From Bradyrhizobium ottawaense (GTDB taxonomy: Bacteria > Pseudomonadota > Alphaproteobacteria > Rhizobiales > Xanthobacteraceae): a stretch of DNA of 64,000 nucleotides. Made by a program: the position numbers and the translations under genes. The notes beneath the pieces are model-generated. The model was not told the DNA's origin, ran no database searches, and saw nothing but the letters and a program-made list of their open reading frames with translations. The stretch lies in NCBI RefSeq assembly GCF_002278135.3, contig NZ_CP029425.2:2022001-2086000 (forward strand). The letters are read 5' to 3'. Numbering within the stretch: the first letter of the stretch is position 1; each line of letters begins with the position of its first letter. Positions 53,787 through 63,764 of this stretch are shown piece after piece.

Positions 53787-55661
53787 ATGGCCGGGGCATT
53801 CGCTTCTGCCGCTTCTCTCTCTCCTTGGGGCCATCGCGTGTCTTCCTGGCTCGACTACACGATCAACGGGCTGATCGTCGGCAATGTCTATGCCCTCGTT
53901 GCGGTCGGGCTTGCGCTGATCTTCGGCGTCAGCCGGCTGATCAACTTCGCGCAGGGCTCGATCTATCTGGTCGGCGCCTATATCGGCTGGGTCGCGGTGG
54001 TGCAGCTGCATACGCCGCTGCCGCTCACCATCATCGTGGTCGCGGTCGCTGCCGCGCTGGTCGGGCTGGTGATCGAGCGGTTCGGTCTGCGTCCGCTGCA
54101 GAACTCGGTGCGCATCGCGCCGCTGCTCGCCACGATCGGCATCAGCTTCGTGCTCGATCAGCTGGTGATGCTGACCTTCTCGCCCAATCCGCGCGCGCTG
54201 CCGAGCCAGTTGCCGGACGTGCGCTTTCAGGTCGGCGGCGGCACCATCGGCCCACTTGATCTGCTGATCGCCGGCGTCGGCCTCACCAGCGCGCTGCTGC
54301 TGTTCGTGTTCCTGCGCTACTCCAAGCTCGGCTGGGCGGTACGCGCCACTGCGCAGGACCGCGACGCTGCAATGCAGATGGGCGTCGACGTCAACCGCGT
54401 CAATCAGGCGGTGTTCGGCATTGCCGCCGCGCTCGGCTGCGTCTCCGGCATGTTGGTCGGCATGTACTATAACCAGATCGACACCGCGATGAGCCTGCAG
54501 GCGACGCTCAAGGGCGTCGTCGCCGAAGTGGTCGGCGGCGCCGGCAATGTGCCCGGCGCCGTCATCGGCAGCCTGCTGCTCGGACTGGTGGAGAGCTACG
54601 GCGTCGCCGTGTTCGGCACCAGCTACCGCAATCTGTTCGCCTTCCTGCTTCTCGTCGTCGTGCTCGTGCTGCGGCCGAACGGCCTGTTCGCCAGCGCGCG
54701 GCAAGCGCCGCCCGAGCCGCTCACCGGCACCTTCATCGCGCCGAGCCGCCCGGTGCGCATTCCGCGCTGGGCGCTGCTGGCTGCAGCCGCGATCTTCGCG
54801 GTCCTGCCGTTCTTCCCGGTGTCGTTCTACGTGCTGCAGACCCTGATCAACGCCTGGCTGCTCGGCATGCTCGCACTCAGCCTGACGCTGGTTGCGGGCA
54901 CGATCGGCCAGGTCTCGCTCGGCCATGCCGCACTGCTTGCGATCGGCGCCTACACCTCCGCGCTGCTGTCGCTGACCCTCTCCGTACCGGTGGGCCTCTC
55001 GATTATCGGCGGCGGCCTGATGTGCGCCGCGCTCGGCACCGCGCTGATCTCGCCGTCGTTCCGGCTGCGCGGGCATTACGTGTCGATCGCGACGCTCGCC
55101 ATCGGCGAGATCGTGTCGCTGGTGATCCTGAATTGGGAAAGCGTCACACGCGGCCCGATCGGCATCTCCGGCATCCCGCCGCTGTCGCTGTTCGGCTACG
55201 ATTTGATCAGCCCGACCTCGATCTACTGGTTCAGCTTCACAGTGATGGTCGTGCTGGCGCTGCTGCAGGGGCGCTTGCTCACCTCGCATCTCGGCCGCAG
55301 CTTTCGCGCCATCCGCGACGACGACATCGCAGCGCGCGCCTATGGCCTCAGTCTCAACCGCTACAAGTCGCTGGCCTTCATCTTCGGCGGCTTCGCCGCC
55401 GGCGTCAGCGGCGGCATCGCGGCACACCTCTACTCCTACATCAACCATGAGACCTTCAATACGCAGCAATCGATCCTGGCGCTGACCGTGGTCATCCTCG
55501 GCGGCCTCGGCAATGTCGTCGGCGCGATTCTCGGAGCGGTCGCGCTGGTCGGCCTGCCCGAGGTCTTTCGGATCGCGGCGGAGTATCGCATCCTGATCTA
55601 CGGCATCGTGCTGTTGCTGCTCGTGCGGTTCAGGCCGCAGGGCCTGTTGGGGACGCTGTGA
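53787..55661 (+). CDS. Fused branched-chain-type ABC permease (LivH-LivM in one protein)
   Basis: A 624-residue inner-membrane protein. Residues about 1-300 are a LivH-type permease ([34 protein letters not shown]) and about 325-620 a LivM-type permease ([51 protein letters not shown]), joined by a Pro-rich linker. Normally these are two proteins. It lies 4 bp after the disrupted binding-protein gene and shares TGATG with the following ATPase gene, so expression should depend on read-through from the IS or upstream promoter. Confidence 0.92.
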   Translation: MAGAFASAASLSPWGHRVSSWLDYTINGLIVGNVYALVAVGLALIFGVSRLINFAQGSIYLVGAYIGWVAVVQLHTPLPLTIIVVAVAAALVGLVIERFGLRPLQNSVRIAPLLATIGISFVLDQLVMLTFSPNPRALPSQLPDVRFQVGGGTIGPLDLLIAGVGLTSALLLFVFLRYSKLGWAVRATAQDRDAAMQMGVDVNRVNQAVFGIAAALGCVSGMLVGMYYNQIDTAMSLQATLKGVVAEVVGGAGNVPGAVIGSLLLGLVESYGVAVFGTSYRNLFAFLLLVVVLVLRPNGLFASARQAPPEPLTGTFIAPSRPVRIPRWALLAAAAIFAVLPFFPVSFYVLQTLINAWLLGMLALSLTLVAGTIGQVSLGHAALLAIGAYTSALLSLTLSVPVGLSIIGGGLMCAALGTALISPSFRLRGHYVSIATLAIGEIVSLVILNWESVTRGPIGISGIPPLSLFGYDLISPTSIYWFSFTVMVVLALLQGRLLTSHLGRSFRAIRDDDIAARAYGLSLNRYKSLAFIFGGFAAGVSGGIAAHLYSYINHETFNTQQSILALTVVILGGLGNVVGAILGAVALVGLPEVFRIAAEYRILIYGIVLLLLVRFRPQGLLGTL

Positions 55662-56506
55662 TGGCACAGCTCAATTCCATGCTGTCCCTGCGCGGGCTGA
55701 CGCGGCGCTTCGGCGGCCTCACCGCGGTCGACGCGATCGATCTCGATCTCGCCAAAGGTGAGCTTGTCAGCATCATCGGCCCGAACGGGGCCGGCAAGAC
55801 GACTCTGTTCAACCTCGTGACCGGGCTGGACCGGCCCGACGCGGGTACAGTTCACTTCGAAGGCCAGGACATCACCGGCCTGTCGCCGGAGCGGCTCGCA
55901 GGCGAGGGCATCGCGCGCACGTTCCAGCTCGGCCGCGTCTTCGGCAATCTCAGCGTCATGGACAACGTCCTGATCGGCGCGCACACGCGGCTGCGCGCGG
56001 TGAAGCCGGCGGTGCCGGTGATCGGTCCGCTGCTGGAATTGGGGTTGGCGCTGCTGCGGCCCGCCAGCGTCAAGGCGGAAGAAGAGCGGCTGCGCGAGGA
56101 GGTGAAGGCCATCCTCGCCCGCTTCGGCGAGCGGCTGCTGCCGCGGATCGACCAGCCGGCCTATAGCCTGTCCTACGCCAATCGCCGCCGCGTCGAGATC
56201 GCGCGCGCGCTCGCGCTCAAGCCGCGGCTGTTGCTGCTCGACGAGCCCACCGCCGGCATGAACCCGACCGAGACCGCGGAGATGCAGGCGCTGGTCGCCG
56301 AGCTCAAGGCGGAGGGGCTGACCATCCTCCTGATCGAGCACAAGCTGGAGATGGTGATGCGCCTGTCCGATCGTGTCATCGTCATGGACGAGGGTAAGAA
56401 GATCGCGGAAGGGCCGGGCGACGCGGTGCGGAGCGATCCCAAGGTGATCGAGGCCTATCTTGGCCACGGGCTATCAGGGGCGTCGGAGCAGGAGAGCGCA
56501 GCATGA
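55661..56506 (+). CDS. livG: Branched-chain-type ABC transporter ATPase (LivG)
   Basis: A 281-residue ABC ATPase. Walker A is GPNGAGKTT, the signature region reads LSYANRRRVEIARAL (a weakened form of LSGGQ), and Walker B is LLLLDEPTAGMNP. IARTFQLGRVFGNLSV is typical of LivG. The start overlaps the permease stop codon and the end overlaps livF by 4 bp, so the three genes are translationally coupled. Confidence 0.93.
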   Translation: MAQLNSMLSLRGLTRRFGGLTAVDAIDLDLAKGELVSIIGPNGAGKTTLFNLVTGLDRPDAGTVHFEGQDITGLSPERLAGEGIARTFQLGRVFGNLSVMDNVLIGAHTRLRAVKPAVPVIGPLLELGLALLRPASVKAEEERLREEVKAILARFGERLLPRIDQPAYSLSYANRRRVEIARALALKPRLLLLDEPTAGMNPTETAEMQALVAELKAEGLTILLIEHKLEMVMRLSDRVIVMDEGKKIAEGPGDAVRSDPKVIEAYLGHGLSGASEQESAA

Positions 56507-57243
56507 CGACGAGCGCACCCGAACCGCTGCTGGCGCTGTCCAATGTCAACACCTTCTACGGCCAGGCCCAGGTGCATTTCGATCTGTCGATCACAGTCGC
56601 GCGCGGCCACATCGTCTGCCTGCTCGGCGGCAACGCCAGCGGCAAGTCGACGACGATGAAGATCATCTTGGGCCTTGTGAAGCCGCGCTCGGGCGATGTC
56701 ACGTTCGACGGCGCCTCGCTGATCGGGCTGACCACGCCACAGATTGTCCGCCGCGGCATCGCCTCGGTGCCGGAGGCGCGGCGGCTGTTCGCGGACATGA
56801 GCGTGCGCGAGAACATCCTGATGGGCGCCTTCGTGCGCAACGACCGTGACGCGGTGGCGCAGGATCTCGACAGGATGCTGACGCTGTTCCCGAAGCTCGG
56901 CCAGCGGCTGTCGCAGCGCGCGGGCTCGCTCTCCGGCGGCGAGCAGCAGATGGTCGCGATGGCGCGCGCGCTGATGAGCCGTCCCAGGATGATCGTGATG
57001 GACGAACCGACCATGGGCCTGTCGCCGCTCTATGTGGACCGCGTGCTGGAGCTGATCCGGACCATCAATCAGGAGGGCGTCTCGGTGTTCATGGTCGAGC
57101 AGAACGCCAGCCTCGCGCTGGAGATCGCACACGAAGCCTATGTGCTGCAGACCGGCAAGATCGTGCTTTCAGGCCGGGCGCGGGCGCTGAAGGACGACCC
57201 GCGCATCCGCGACGCCTATCTCGGCGGCTCCGAGGCTGCCTGA
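56503..57243 (+). CDS. livF: Branched-chain-type ABC transporter ATPase (LivF)
   Basis: A 246-residue ABC ATPase, the second nucleotide-binding subunit. Walker A is GGNASGKSTT, the signature LSGGEQQMVAMARAL, Walker B MIVMDEPTMGLSPL, and VPEARRLFADMSVRENI is the LivF hallmark. It completes an importer that, by context, serves the upstream monooxygenase/CMD/AhpD group rather than amino acids. Confidence 0.94.
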   Translation: MTTSAPEPLLALSNVNTFYGQAQVHFDLSITVARGHIVCLLGGNASGKSTTMKIILGLVKPRSGDVTFDGASLIGLTTPQIVRRGIASVPEARRLFADMSVRENILMGAFVRNDRDAVAQDLDRMLTLFPKLGQRLSQRAGSLSGGEQQMVAMARALMSRPRMIVMDEPTMGLSPLYVDRVLELIRTINQEGVSVFMVEQNASLALEIAHEAYVLQTGKIVLSGRARALKDDPRIRDAYLGGSEAA

Positions 57244-57264
57244 CGCAATGCGCTGACCTCTCCA

Positions 57265-57349
57265 CGTCATGGCCGGGCTTGACCCGGCATCCACGTCTTG
57301 CCTCCAGGCACGAAGAACGTGGATGCCCGGGACAAGCCCGGGCATGACG
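57265..57349. repeat. CCCGGGC-type palindromic repeat, two inverted copies
   Basis: CGTCATGGCCGGGCTTGACC...CATCCACG (57265-57295) and CGTGGATGCCCGGGACAAGC...ATGACG (57318-57349) are inverted copies related to 44446-44477. Between convergent livF and the ATPase gene they may also end transcription from both sides. Confidence 0.7.
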
Positions 57350-57363
57350 ACCTCCATCCCGCT

Positions 57364-58875
57364 TCAAGCCGAAGCCGCGCTCGCGACCGGCTCCGCCGGC
57401 AGATCATCGCCATTGGGATCGCCGGGCGCCGTGGCCCAGGCCAGCTCCACCAGCGTCACGATCCTGCGTCCACCGCCGTCGAGCTGGACGACGATCAGGC
57501 CCTGTTCCTCCATGTAGCCGAGCAGCCGCTGCGCCCGGCGCAGCGAGTGCGAGCCATAGGCCCGCGCGATCGCGGCGTCGCCGGGGCATGGCCAGCCTTC
57601 CTTCGCCGCGCGCGCGATCATCATGAATACGCCCTGCATGTCGTCCGGCAAAATGGATGCGCGCAGCGATACGTCCTGCCAGGCGTCGTCTTCGGCATGC
57701 TCGGCGCCGAGCCCCGCGCGTGCGCGCGTCAGCATGCGGCGGAATTCGGTAAGGTCAGGGACGGCCGAGCCCAGTCCCTCGATCCGGCAGCGGACCACGA
57801 ACTCCTGATAGAGCACGCCGACGGCGCGGAAGCCGGCGTCGGGCGCGGCGAGCACGGCACGCAGCGTGCGATCGACGCGTTCACGCCGCTCGGCGAGCTC
57901 CTCGGCGCTGACCGGCACCTCGTCCACTTCCGGCTGGATCACCGGCGCGGCGGCCTTCGCGGCGCGGAGCTGCTCGAGCAGATCCGGCGCCGGTCGTCGT
58001 TGCGGCCGGCTGGCATCGGGCGGCGGCGCGGCCAGGATCATGGCGCGCATATCTTCCGTGGCCGCCTCCGGTAGCGGCATCAGCCGCGGCGTGGAATTGC
58101 GCGGCTGGGTGTCGGTCGGCCCGATATGCAAACGCAGGGGCCGGCGCGACAGCGCAGGTCCCAGCGCCATGAACTGTCCACGCTCGAGATCGCGGAAGGA
58201 TTCCGCCTGCCGCCGCTCCATGCCGAGCAGATCGGCGGCGCGCGCCATGTCGATGTCGAGGAAGGTGCGGCCCATCAGGAAATTCGAGGCTTCCGCCGCG
58301 ACGTTCTTGGCGAGCTTCGCCAGGCGCTGGGTCGCGATGATGCCGGCCAGCCCACGCTTGCGGCCGCGGCACATCAGATTGGTCATGGCGCCGAGCGAGA
58401 GTTTGCGCGCCTCGTCCGAGACCTCGCCGGCCACGGCCGGCGCGAACAGCTGCGCCTCGTCGACGACCACCAACATTGGATACCAATGGTCGCGGTCGAC
58501 GTCGAACATCCCGCCCAGAAACGCCGCGGCGCGGCGCATCTGGTTCTCGGCGTCCAGACCTTCGAGATTGAGCACGGTGGAGACGCGGTGCAGCCGCGCG
58601 CGCTCGCCGGCGACCTGAAGGCCGCGCTCGGTGTGATCCTCGGCCTCGATCACGAGATGGCCGAAACGCTCGGCCAGCGTGACGAAATCGCCTTCGGGAT
58701 CGATGATGGCCTGCTGTACCCAGGGCGCGCTCTGTTCCAAGAGCCGCCGCAGCAGATGCGATTTGCCGGAGCCCGAATTGCCCTGCACCAGGAGGCGGGT
58801 CGCCAAGAGTTCCTCGAGGTCCATGGCGGCCGCGGCGCCCGCCGTGGTCTGCCCCATCTCGATTGCAACCGTCAT
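57364..58875 (-). CDS. HerA-like / DUF87 ATP-binding protein
   Basis: A 503-residue ATPase of the HerA-FtsK group. Walker A is GNSGSGKS (32-39), Walker B lies in MLVVVDEAQLFAP, and the GIIATQRLAKLAKNVAAE block is the family's sensor/arginine-finger region. The C-terminal 200 residues have a variable part and a winged-helix-like end (YGSHSLRRAQRLLGYMEEQGL). Such proteins pump or process DNA, sometimes with a NurA nuclease, but no nurA is adjacent. The role here is unknown. Confidence 0.82.
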   Translation of the reverse strand: MTVAIEMGQTTAGAAAAMDLEELLATRLLVQGNSGSGKSHLLRRLLEQSAPWVQQAIIDPEGDFVTLAERFGHLVIEAEDHTERGLQVAGERARLHRVSTVLNLEGLDAENQMRRAAAFLGGMFDVDRDHWYPMLVVVDEAQLFAPAVAGEVSDEARKLSLGAMTNLMCRGRKRGLAGIIATQRLAKLAKNVAAEASNFLMGRTFLDIDMARAADLLGMERRQAESFRDLERGQFMALGPALSRRPLRLHIGPTDTQPRNSTPRLMPLPEAATEDMRAMILAAPPPDASRPQRRPAPDLLEQLRAAKAAAPVIQPEVDEVPVSAEELAERRERVDRTLRAVLAAPDAGFRAVGVLYQEFVVRCRIEGLGSAVPDLTEFRRMLTRARAGLGAEHAEDDAWQDVSLRASILPDDMQGVFMMIARAAKEGWPCPGDAAIARAYGSHSLRRAQRLLGYMEEQGLIVVQLDGGGRRIVTLVELAWATAPGDPNGDDLPAEPVASAASA

Positions 58876-58978
58876 GCCCGACTCAAGTCCCCGTCATTCG
58901 CGGACAGGGGCTTATCAATCCCGTCGCGGCGCGTCGAGCGGCACGGCGCTGATCATGCCGCGTTGCCCACGGCGGCGT

Positions 58979-59797
58979 TCAGGCGTGATTCGATAGCCGT
59001 AAAAGTGCGGGCCGATAGGGGGCTTGCGGATCGTCGTCCTCGTTTGCGGGGATCGCGCAGGAGCCGAATTCCTGCCTGATCCGCTCCATCTCGGTGATGC
59101 GCTCATGCAATCGCTGCAAATGCTCCGGCGATGTCGCCCGCCAGAATTGGAACGTGTCGGCCGTCAGCGGCACGAACGCCGTGCCAAACAGCGTCGGCTC
59201 GGGAACGACGGTGCGTCCGAGCAGCAGGAAACGGTCGGCGCCGGAGACGACGAGAGTGGCATAGCCGCGGTTTCCGATCCGCTTGATCCCATTCAGCGAC
59301 CATTCGGCGAGCTTGCTGAAATAAGGCTCTTCGCGCCAGCGATCGGGGCAATGGTCGTCGACCGTGACGTTCACGGCATCCTGGCTGAAATGGACGATGA
59401 TGCCCGACTTCGCCGGGAACCAGTCGTCGTCGAGATGCCCTTGCAGCCAGGCGCAGACGAAGGAGCGGCACATCTGCGGGCGGCGGTCGTAGATGGTGCA
59501 GCCGGTGCCCGTCTGCCAGTGCTTGCAGAGCTGGTTCACCGGCTTGTCGACGGCGGCCACCTCGAGAATGTCGCAGCAGGCGTTGCAGGATCCGCATTGC
59601 CGGGCGAACGGCGCCGTCTTCGGCTGGCCGGCTGCCTTGAAGCCCTGGCCGTCGCGGACCAGCAGCTTCTGCTTCTCCAGAGTGTTCAAGGCGCGCTCGA
59701 CCTTGAGACGGGACAATCCAGTCGCGTCGATGACACTCTTCATGGTTGTCGCGCCGGCCTCCACCGCGCGAGCGACCTGCAACGTCGACTGATCCAT
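58979..59797 (-). CDS. YkgJ-type cysteine-cluster protein
   Basis: A 272-residue protein. An N-terminal winged-helix-like part (about 1-55, TTMKSVIDATGLSRLKVERAL) is followed by the zinc/iron-chelate-binding CxxCxxCC motif as CGSCNACC (68-75), then CKHWQTGTGCTIYDRRPQMCRSF with further cysteines. The C-terminal half is unassigned. The fusion of a DNA-binding-like N-terminus with a metal cluster may make it a metal- or redox-sensing regulator, which is inference. It lies 103 bp upstream of the HerA-like gene, on the same strand. Confidence 0.82.
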   Translation of the reverse strand: MDQSTLQVARAVEAGATTMKSVIDATGLSRLKVERALNTLEKQKLLVRDGQGFKAAGQPKTAPFARQCGSCNACCDILEVAAVDKPVNQLCKHWQTGTGCTIYDRRPQMCRSFVCAWLQGHLDDDWFPAKSGIIVHFSQDAVNVTVDDHCPDRWREEPYFSKLAEWSLNGIKRIGNRGYATLVVSGADRFLLLGRTVVPEPTLFGTAFVPLTADTFQFWRATSPEHLQRLHERITEMERIRQEFGSCAIPANEDDDPQAPYRPALLRLSNHA

Positions 59798-60057
59798 CTT
59801 CGATGACTTGTTCTTTCGCCCGTCAATCCGGCTATCGCGGGCAGGCTTGGAACCCGCTGCCCGCAGCCGGCATCTGGAGTCTCTGCCGAGGCATCCCGGC
59901 GGCCTCTGTTACTTAAGGACAGACCTCGCATGGATGCAAATTTTTCGCAAATCGGCGGCCACGGAATGGGCGGATCCGGGTCGATTCCGGGCTTTGAGGA
60001 CCGGATTCGATGATGAAGATCAAACCGGCCTGGCCCGGGGCCTGCTAGCTCAGGCGC

Positions 60058-60642
60058 ATGAGCTTCCTGACCTTCTTCACGGCGACCTATTTCCTGCTGG
60101 CCGTGCCCGGGCCGACCAACACCTTGCTCGCGACGTCGGGCGCGGGGATCGGCATCGTGCGCTCGCTTCATCTGCTTGTGGCGGAGCTCGCCGGCTATCT
60201 GCTGGCGATCGCGCTGCTGCGGCTGGCGCTCGGGCCCATCGTCATGGATATCCCGCTCGCGGCCGTCCTGCTCCGCGTCGCGGTGACCATCTACATCCTG
60301 TGCCTTGCCGTCATGCTCTGGCGAGTCAACACGCGCGAGCTGCGCGACGGTGCACCGGTGACGTTCGGCCAGGTGCTGCTCACAACCCTGTTGAACCCGA
60401 AAGCGCTCGTCTTCGCCTTCCTGCTCCTGCCACTTGGAGCTGGGCCGCTTGAACTGTTGCCCTGGTTGGGCGCGATTGCGCTTCAGATTGTCACCGCTGG
60501 CGCCGCGTGGATCACTCTGGGCGCAACGCTCGGCCGCGGCGCGCGCCGTCTCGGGCATCCCGACCTCATCACGCGCACCGGCGCGGTCACGCTTGTCGCG
60601 GTGACCGGCCTGATCTGGCTTCAATCATTCCTGAGCGCGTGA
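60058..60642 (+). CDS. LysE/RhtB-family exporter
   Basis: A 194-residue membrane protein with about six helices. The family motif is near the start (VPGPTNTLLATSGAGIGI), and NPKALVFAFLLLPLGAG is the second conserved block. These proteins export amino acids or similar small solutes. The substrate is not known. It is monocistronic and convergent with the next gene, whose stop codon is 28 bp away. Confidence 0.87.
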   Translation: MSFLTFFTATYFLLAVPGPTNTLLATSGAGIGIVRSLHLLVAELAGYLLAIALLRLALGPIVMDIPLAAVLLRVAVTIYILCLAVMLWRVNTRELRDGAPVTFGQVLLTTLLNPKALVFAFLLLPLGAGPLELLPWLGAIALQIVTAGAAWITLGATLGRGARRLGHPDLITRTGAVTLVAVTGLIWLQSFLSA

Positions 60643-60669
60643 GCGCCGACGTCACCGCAAGCAGCGCGC

Positions 60670-61734
60670 TTATTGCGCGCCGGATCCGCCTTGCACGATC
60701 TTCTCGTTCAATTTCAGATCGACGGTCTCGACGGTGCGGTCGATCTCGGCATTGGGCACGCCCAGCTGATGCGAGATCAGCTTCACCAAGAGGTCGACGC
60801 GCTCGATGAAGGGGGCGCCGCTCGCGACCGCGCGCGCCGCCGATGACGGCTTGAGCAGGCTCTCGGCGGCCTTGGCGTATTTCGCGAACGGCACCTGGTC
60901 CTGCGGATCGGCGCCGAGCTTGCGGGCGATGGCATCGACGTGGTCGTAGATCGTCTGCGAGCGCTTGAGGTCGCCGTGCACGGCGTCGCGGATCGACTGC
61001 GGATCGTGCGGCGTGATGCAGCGGTAATTGCCGGTGAGCAGCATCGACCATTTCGCCAGCGGCACGAACAGGGAGTCGAACACTTTCAGCTTCACCGGCA
61101 CGTCGTGGCCGTCGAGCGTCACCGCGTCGATGTCGGCCTCGAGCTCGCGCAGCACCTTGTTGTGCTTCTCGTCGGCGAATACCGACGCCTTGAAATTGGT
61201 GGGCAGGCCGACATGCAGCACGTTTGCGGCTTCTTCCGGCGGACGGAAAGCCTGCGGGTCGGGCGAGCACAGCGTCACCAGCCCCGGCTCGAACCGCTCC
61301 CACACCTGTGCATTGGTATAAGCCTCTTCCAGATCCATGTCGGCGAGCGCCGGGATCCGCTTCAGATAGGGCAGCGGCGGCATGTTCATGATCGACAGGC
61401 ACGGCAGCTTCGCCGCCGCGATCTTGACCATGAGAACGCGCACGGTGTGGTTGGTGTATTGCGGCTCCTGCATCGCAAGGCCGACCATATCGTAGCGGGA
61501 GAGGTCGACATTGGCGGGGGTCACGGCGTCCAGCTTGCCGGGCAGGTTGCGCGAGAAGATCGCCCGGTGCACCGCCTCGTCACGCAGCTTGATGCGCACC
61601 TCGGTACCTTCGCGATTGATCAGCTCCGCGGTCTTGGCGCGGCAGACCAGGGTCACATTGTGCCCCGCCATCAGCAGCTTCGTGCCCAGCAGCGAGCCGT
61701 AAGAAGCCCCGAGAATCAATATGTTGCGCGCCAT
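60670..61734 (-). CDS. Ketopantoate reductase-like NAD(P)-binding protein
   Basis: A 354-residue protein. The Rossmann motif GASYGSLLGTKLLMAGHNV lies at the N-terminus, and a ketopantoate-reductase-C-like helical part follows after about residue 170 (KLKVFDSLFVPLAKWSMLLTGNYRC). The family acts on keto acids using NADPH. The start chosen gives MARNILILGAS with a GGGACGG site; longer frames would extend into noncoding sequence. The specific substrate is unknown. Confidence 0.82.
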   Translation of the reverse strand: MARNILILGASYGSLLGTKLLMAGHNVTLVCRAKTAELINREGTEVRIKLRDEAVHRAIFSRNLPGKLDAVTPANVDLSRYDMVGLAMQEPQYTNHTVRVLMVKIAAAKLPCLSIMNMPPLPYLKRIPALADMDLEEAYTNAQVWERFEPGLVTLCSPDPQAFRPPEEAANVLHVGLPTNFKASVFADEKHNKVLRELEADIDAVTLDGHDVPVKLKVFDSLFVPLAKWSMLLTGNYRCITPHDPQSIRDAVHGDLKRSQTIYDHVDAIARKLGADPQDQVPFAKYAKAAESLLKPSSAARAVASGAPFIERVDLLVKLISHQLGVPNAEIDRTVETVDLKLNEKIVQGGSGAQ

Positions 61735-62610
61735 ATTCCGTCCCTTTGACAATGTGTGTGATTTTTGAGCCCCGGCCGTCATCCGCGGGCGAGTTGGCGG
61801 CATGTAAAGCGAACTGCGCGGAGATGGCAACTGGGATAATGCATACAAGGCGCGCCAGGATCCCGGCGGCAGGGGTATCGCGAAGAGCATTATCCGGCGA
61901 TCTTTCCGCCCGCCGGCAAGGACCAGGCTTGCGCGGCGCTCATCCGCGACGAGCCCCAATTTGACGCCGACGGGTCCTCGCTGTCCCGCCACCTGCGGGT
62001 GTCAATCGGCTCACTCAACGCCATACGACTTTACCGAATCCAAGTAGGCCGGAGGATGTCTCGCTCGTCCGGCTCAGCGTGAGGTGCGATCGTACGTCGT
62101 CACATGTCGCGTGCCGATGATCGCCACGTTGGTTGGTCCCGCTGTTTTCTTCTTGTCACATTTGCCTTTCGACATTGATGAAAGCGGCAATCCGCCGCAT
62201 CCCTCACCATATCGTGCTTTCACAATGCCGGCCTACGCAGGCATGTATTTTACGTCGGCGAAGTGACGTCATTTCGGTTCGCCGATCGCAACAAGAAACG
62301 ACAAGGCCCGCATCGCAAGTCTGTCGCAAGACTGGCGGAGTGCGCGGCAAACAACTGTGTTCAGCGATGGAGCTGGGACGTGACGATTGAGTTGGGGCGG
62401 CCTCGACCTTGTGCCCAAGCGGGTTGGTTGGGAATGGTGGCGAAAGACGTCGACGCGGCGGGCAGCATCGACAGGTGCAAGCGCGATGGACGCGATCAGG
62501 GGCGGCAGCGATCGCGTCGAGCAGATGTGCTGGGTGCTGCGCAGAACGCGAAGCCGGCAGGTCTGGGCGCAAGTCCGGGCAAGCGTTGACGGCGCCGCTC
62601 GGGGGCTGAC
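61735..62610. other. Gene-free region
   Basis: About 880 bp without a supported gene. Short frames on both strands have no motifs or ribosome sites. It should contain promoters for the divergently arranged neighbours, but none matched a clear consensus. Confidence 0.5.
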
Positions 62611-63693
62611 ATGGAAGGTGATCATTGGCCGCACGGCTCGTGCGACGGCGCCGGGCAAAGCCTGGCGCGCTTGCGGGATCGCGCGTCCCAATTTTTCCAA
62701 AGCCTGTCCGTCGCGGAGCTTGGGCGTGAGACGCACCGGCATCTGTGCATTTCGGACTGGTTGCAGGTCGCGGACGACTACCGGGCCTTGGCCGAATCCG
62801 CGCACCAAAACCGTTCCGCCTGGGTTTCGCGGGAAGCGTGGCTCTGTTCGCTGACGGCCCTCGAAGTCGTCAGACGCTTGTCTTGTCCGGGAGATGTCGA
62901 AAGTGCCGGCCTCGCAGACGAGGTCGGCATCAGCCTGAGAGGTTTCGAGGCGGAGGCCGGTCTGGCGATCGAGCGCGTCAAGATCGATTGCTTCGACCAA
63001 GGGGCGCTGGCCGGCTTCTTTCTGCCGGCACTCCGTCGTGGAGCTTCCGCGCCGACGGTCATCTGTCTCAGTGACGAGGACATCACCCTGGGCTCGATGA
63101 TGAGCAGGCTGTTGCCGGCCTCACTCTGCGGGACCATGTCGCTCCTGTTCGTTGATGCCGGCAATTCGACGGTGCATCGCTCCTTCAAGCCGGAGCACAG
63201 GCTTCAGTGCTGGTTGGACTATCTGGAGGCTCGCCCCGATGTCGATGCGCGGCGGATCGCAATCTATGGCGAAGGGGAGGGCGCTTCTCATGCGTCCCGC
63301 CTTGCCCTCTCGGATCGCAGAATAGCGGCCGCCGTGTGCGACGGCGGCCTTTTGACGCCGGTGATGCGCAGAGCATCGCTTCGCTGGATGACCGGCTTCG
63401 GGCAGGCCGTCCCTGACGGAGCCTCGACGGGTTCGCTGCCGCCGTCGCGTCGACTTCCGTGCCCGCTGCTCATGGTCGTCGGGAGCCGCTCCATGATATG
63501 GGAGCAGGACGCCCTGGATCTGCAAGCCGGCTATCGGCAGACCGGAGCAGATTGCTCGGTCGTCGTGCCCAACAATGTCCGGCACCCGCTCGGCGAGGTC
63601 GAGAATTTCATCGCTGTCGACGACTTCGTCTTCGAATGGCTCGGCAGCAAGCTCGGAACGGCCCGTCAGCTTGACCCCGTGACCTATCTCTAG
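62611..63693 (+). CDS. Alpha/beta-hydrolase-like protein without the usual nucleophile motif
   Basis: A 360-residue protein with an N-terminal helical cap (about 1-115) and an alpha/beta-hydrolase-like core similar to the FrsA/DUF1100 and pseudooxynicotine-hydrolase group: WLDYLEARPDVDARRIAIYG, then the nucleophile-elbow position reads GEGEGA instead of G-x-S-x-G. Later LPCPLLMVVGSRSMIWEQDA and the final VRHPLG with a possible catalytic histidine fit the fold. Loss of the serine suggests a non-catalytic or altered protein. The start is ATG; the N-terminal limit is uncertain. Confidence 0.72.
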   Translation: MEGDHWPHGSCDGAGQSLARLRDRASQFFQSLSVAELGRETHRHLCISDWLQVADDYRALAESAHQNRSAWVSREAWLCSLTALEVVRRLSCPGDVESAGLADEVGISLRGFEAEAGLAIERVKIDCFDQGALAGFFLPALRRGASAPTVICLSDEDITLGSMMSRLLPASLCGTMSLLFVDAGNSTVHRSFKPEHRLQCWLDYLEARPDVDARRIAIYGEGEGASHASRLALSDRRIAAAVCDGGLLTPVMRRASLRWMTGFGQAVPDGASTGSLPPSRRLPCPLLMVVGSRSMIWEQDALDLQAGYRQTGADCSVVVPNNVRHPLGEVENFIAVDDFVFEWLGSKLGTARQLDPVTYL

Positions 63694-63764
63694 CGCTTGG
63701 GGGTATCGTATTCGAGAGCGGTGTTTGCCGACATGCTTCGGTCGCCTCGAAGCCGAGGCGCGCG

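Noticed and set aside
53709..55667. Minus-strand open frame rich in Gln/Asp/Arg opposite the fused permease
   Set aside because: Antisense shadow; the plus-strand permease has membrane helices and family motifs.
62387..62854. Plus-strand frame overlapping the start of the alpha/beta-hydrolase-like gene
   Set aside because: It overlaps the better supported gene in another frame and shows no family features.
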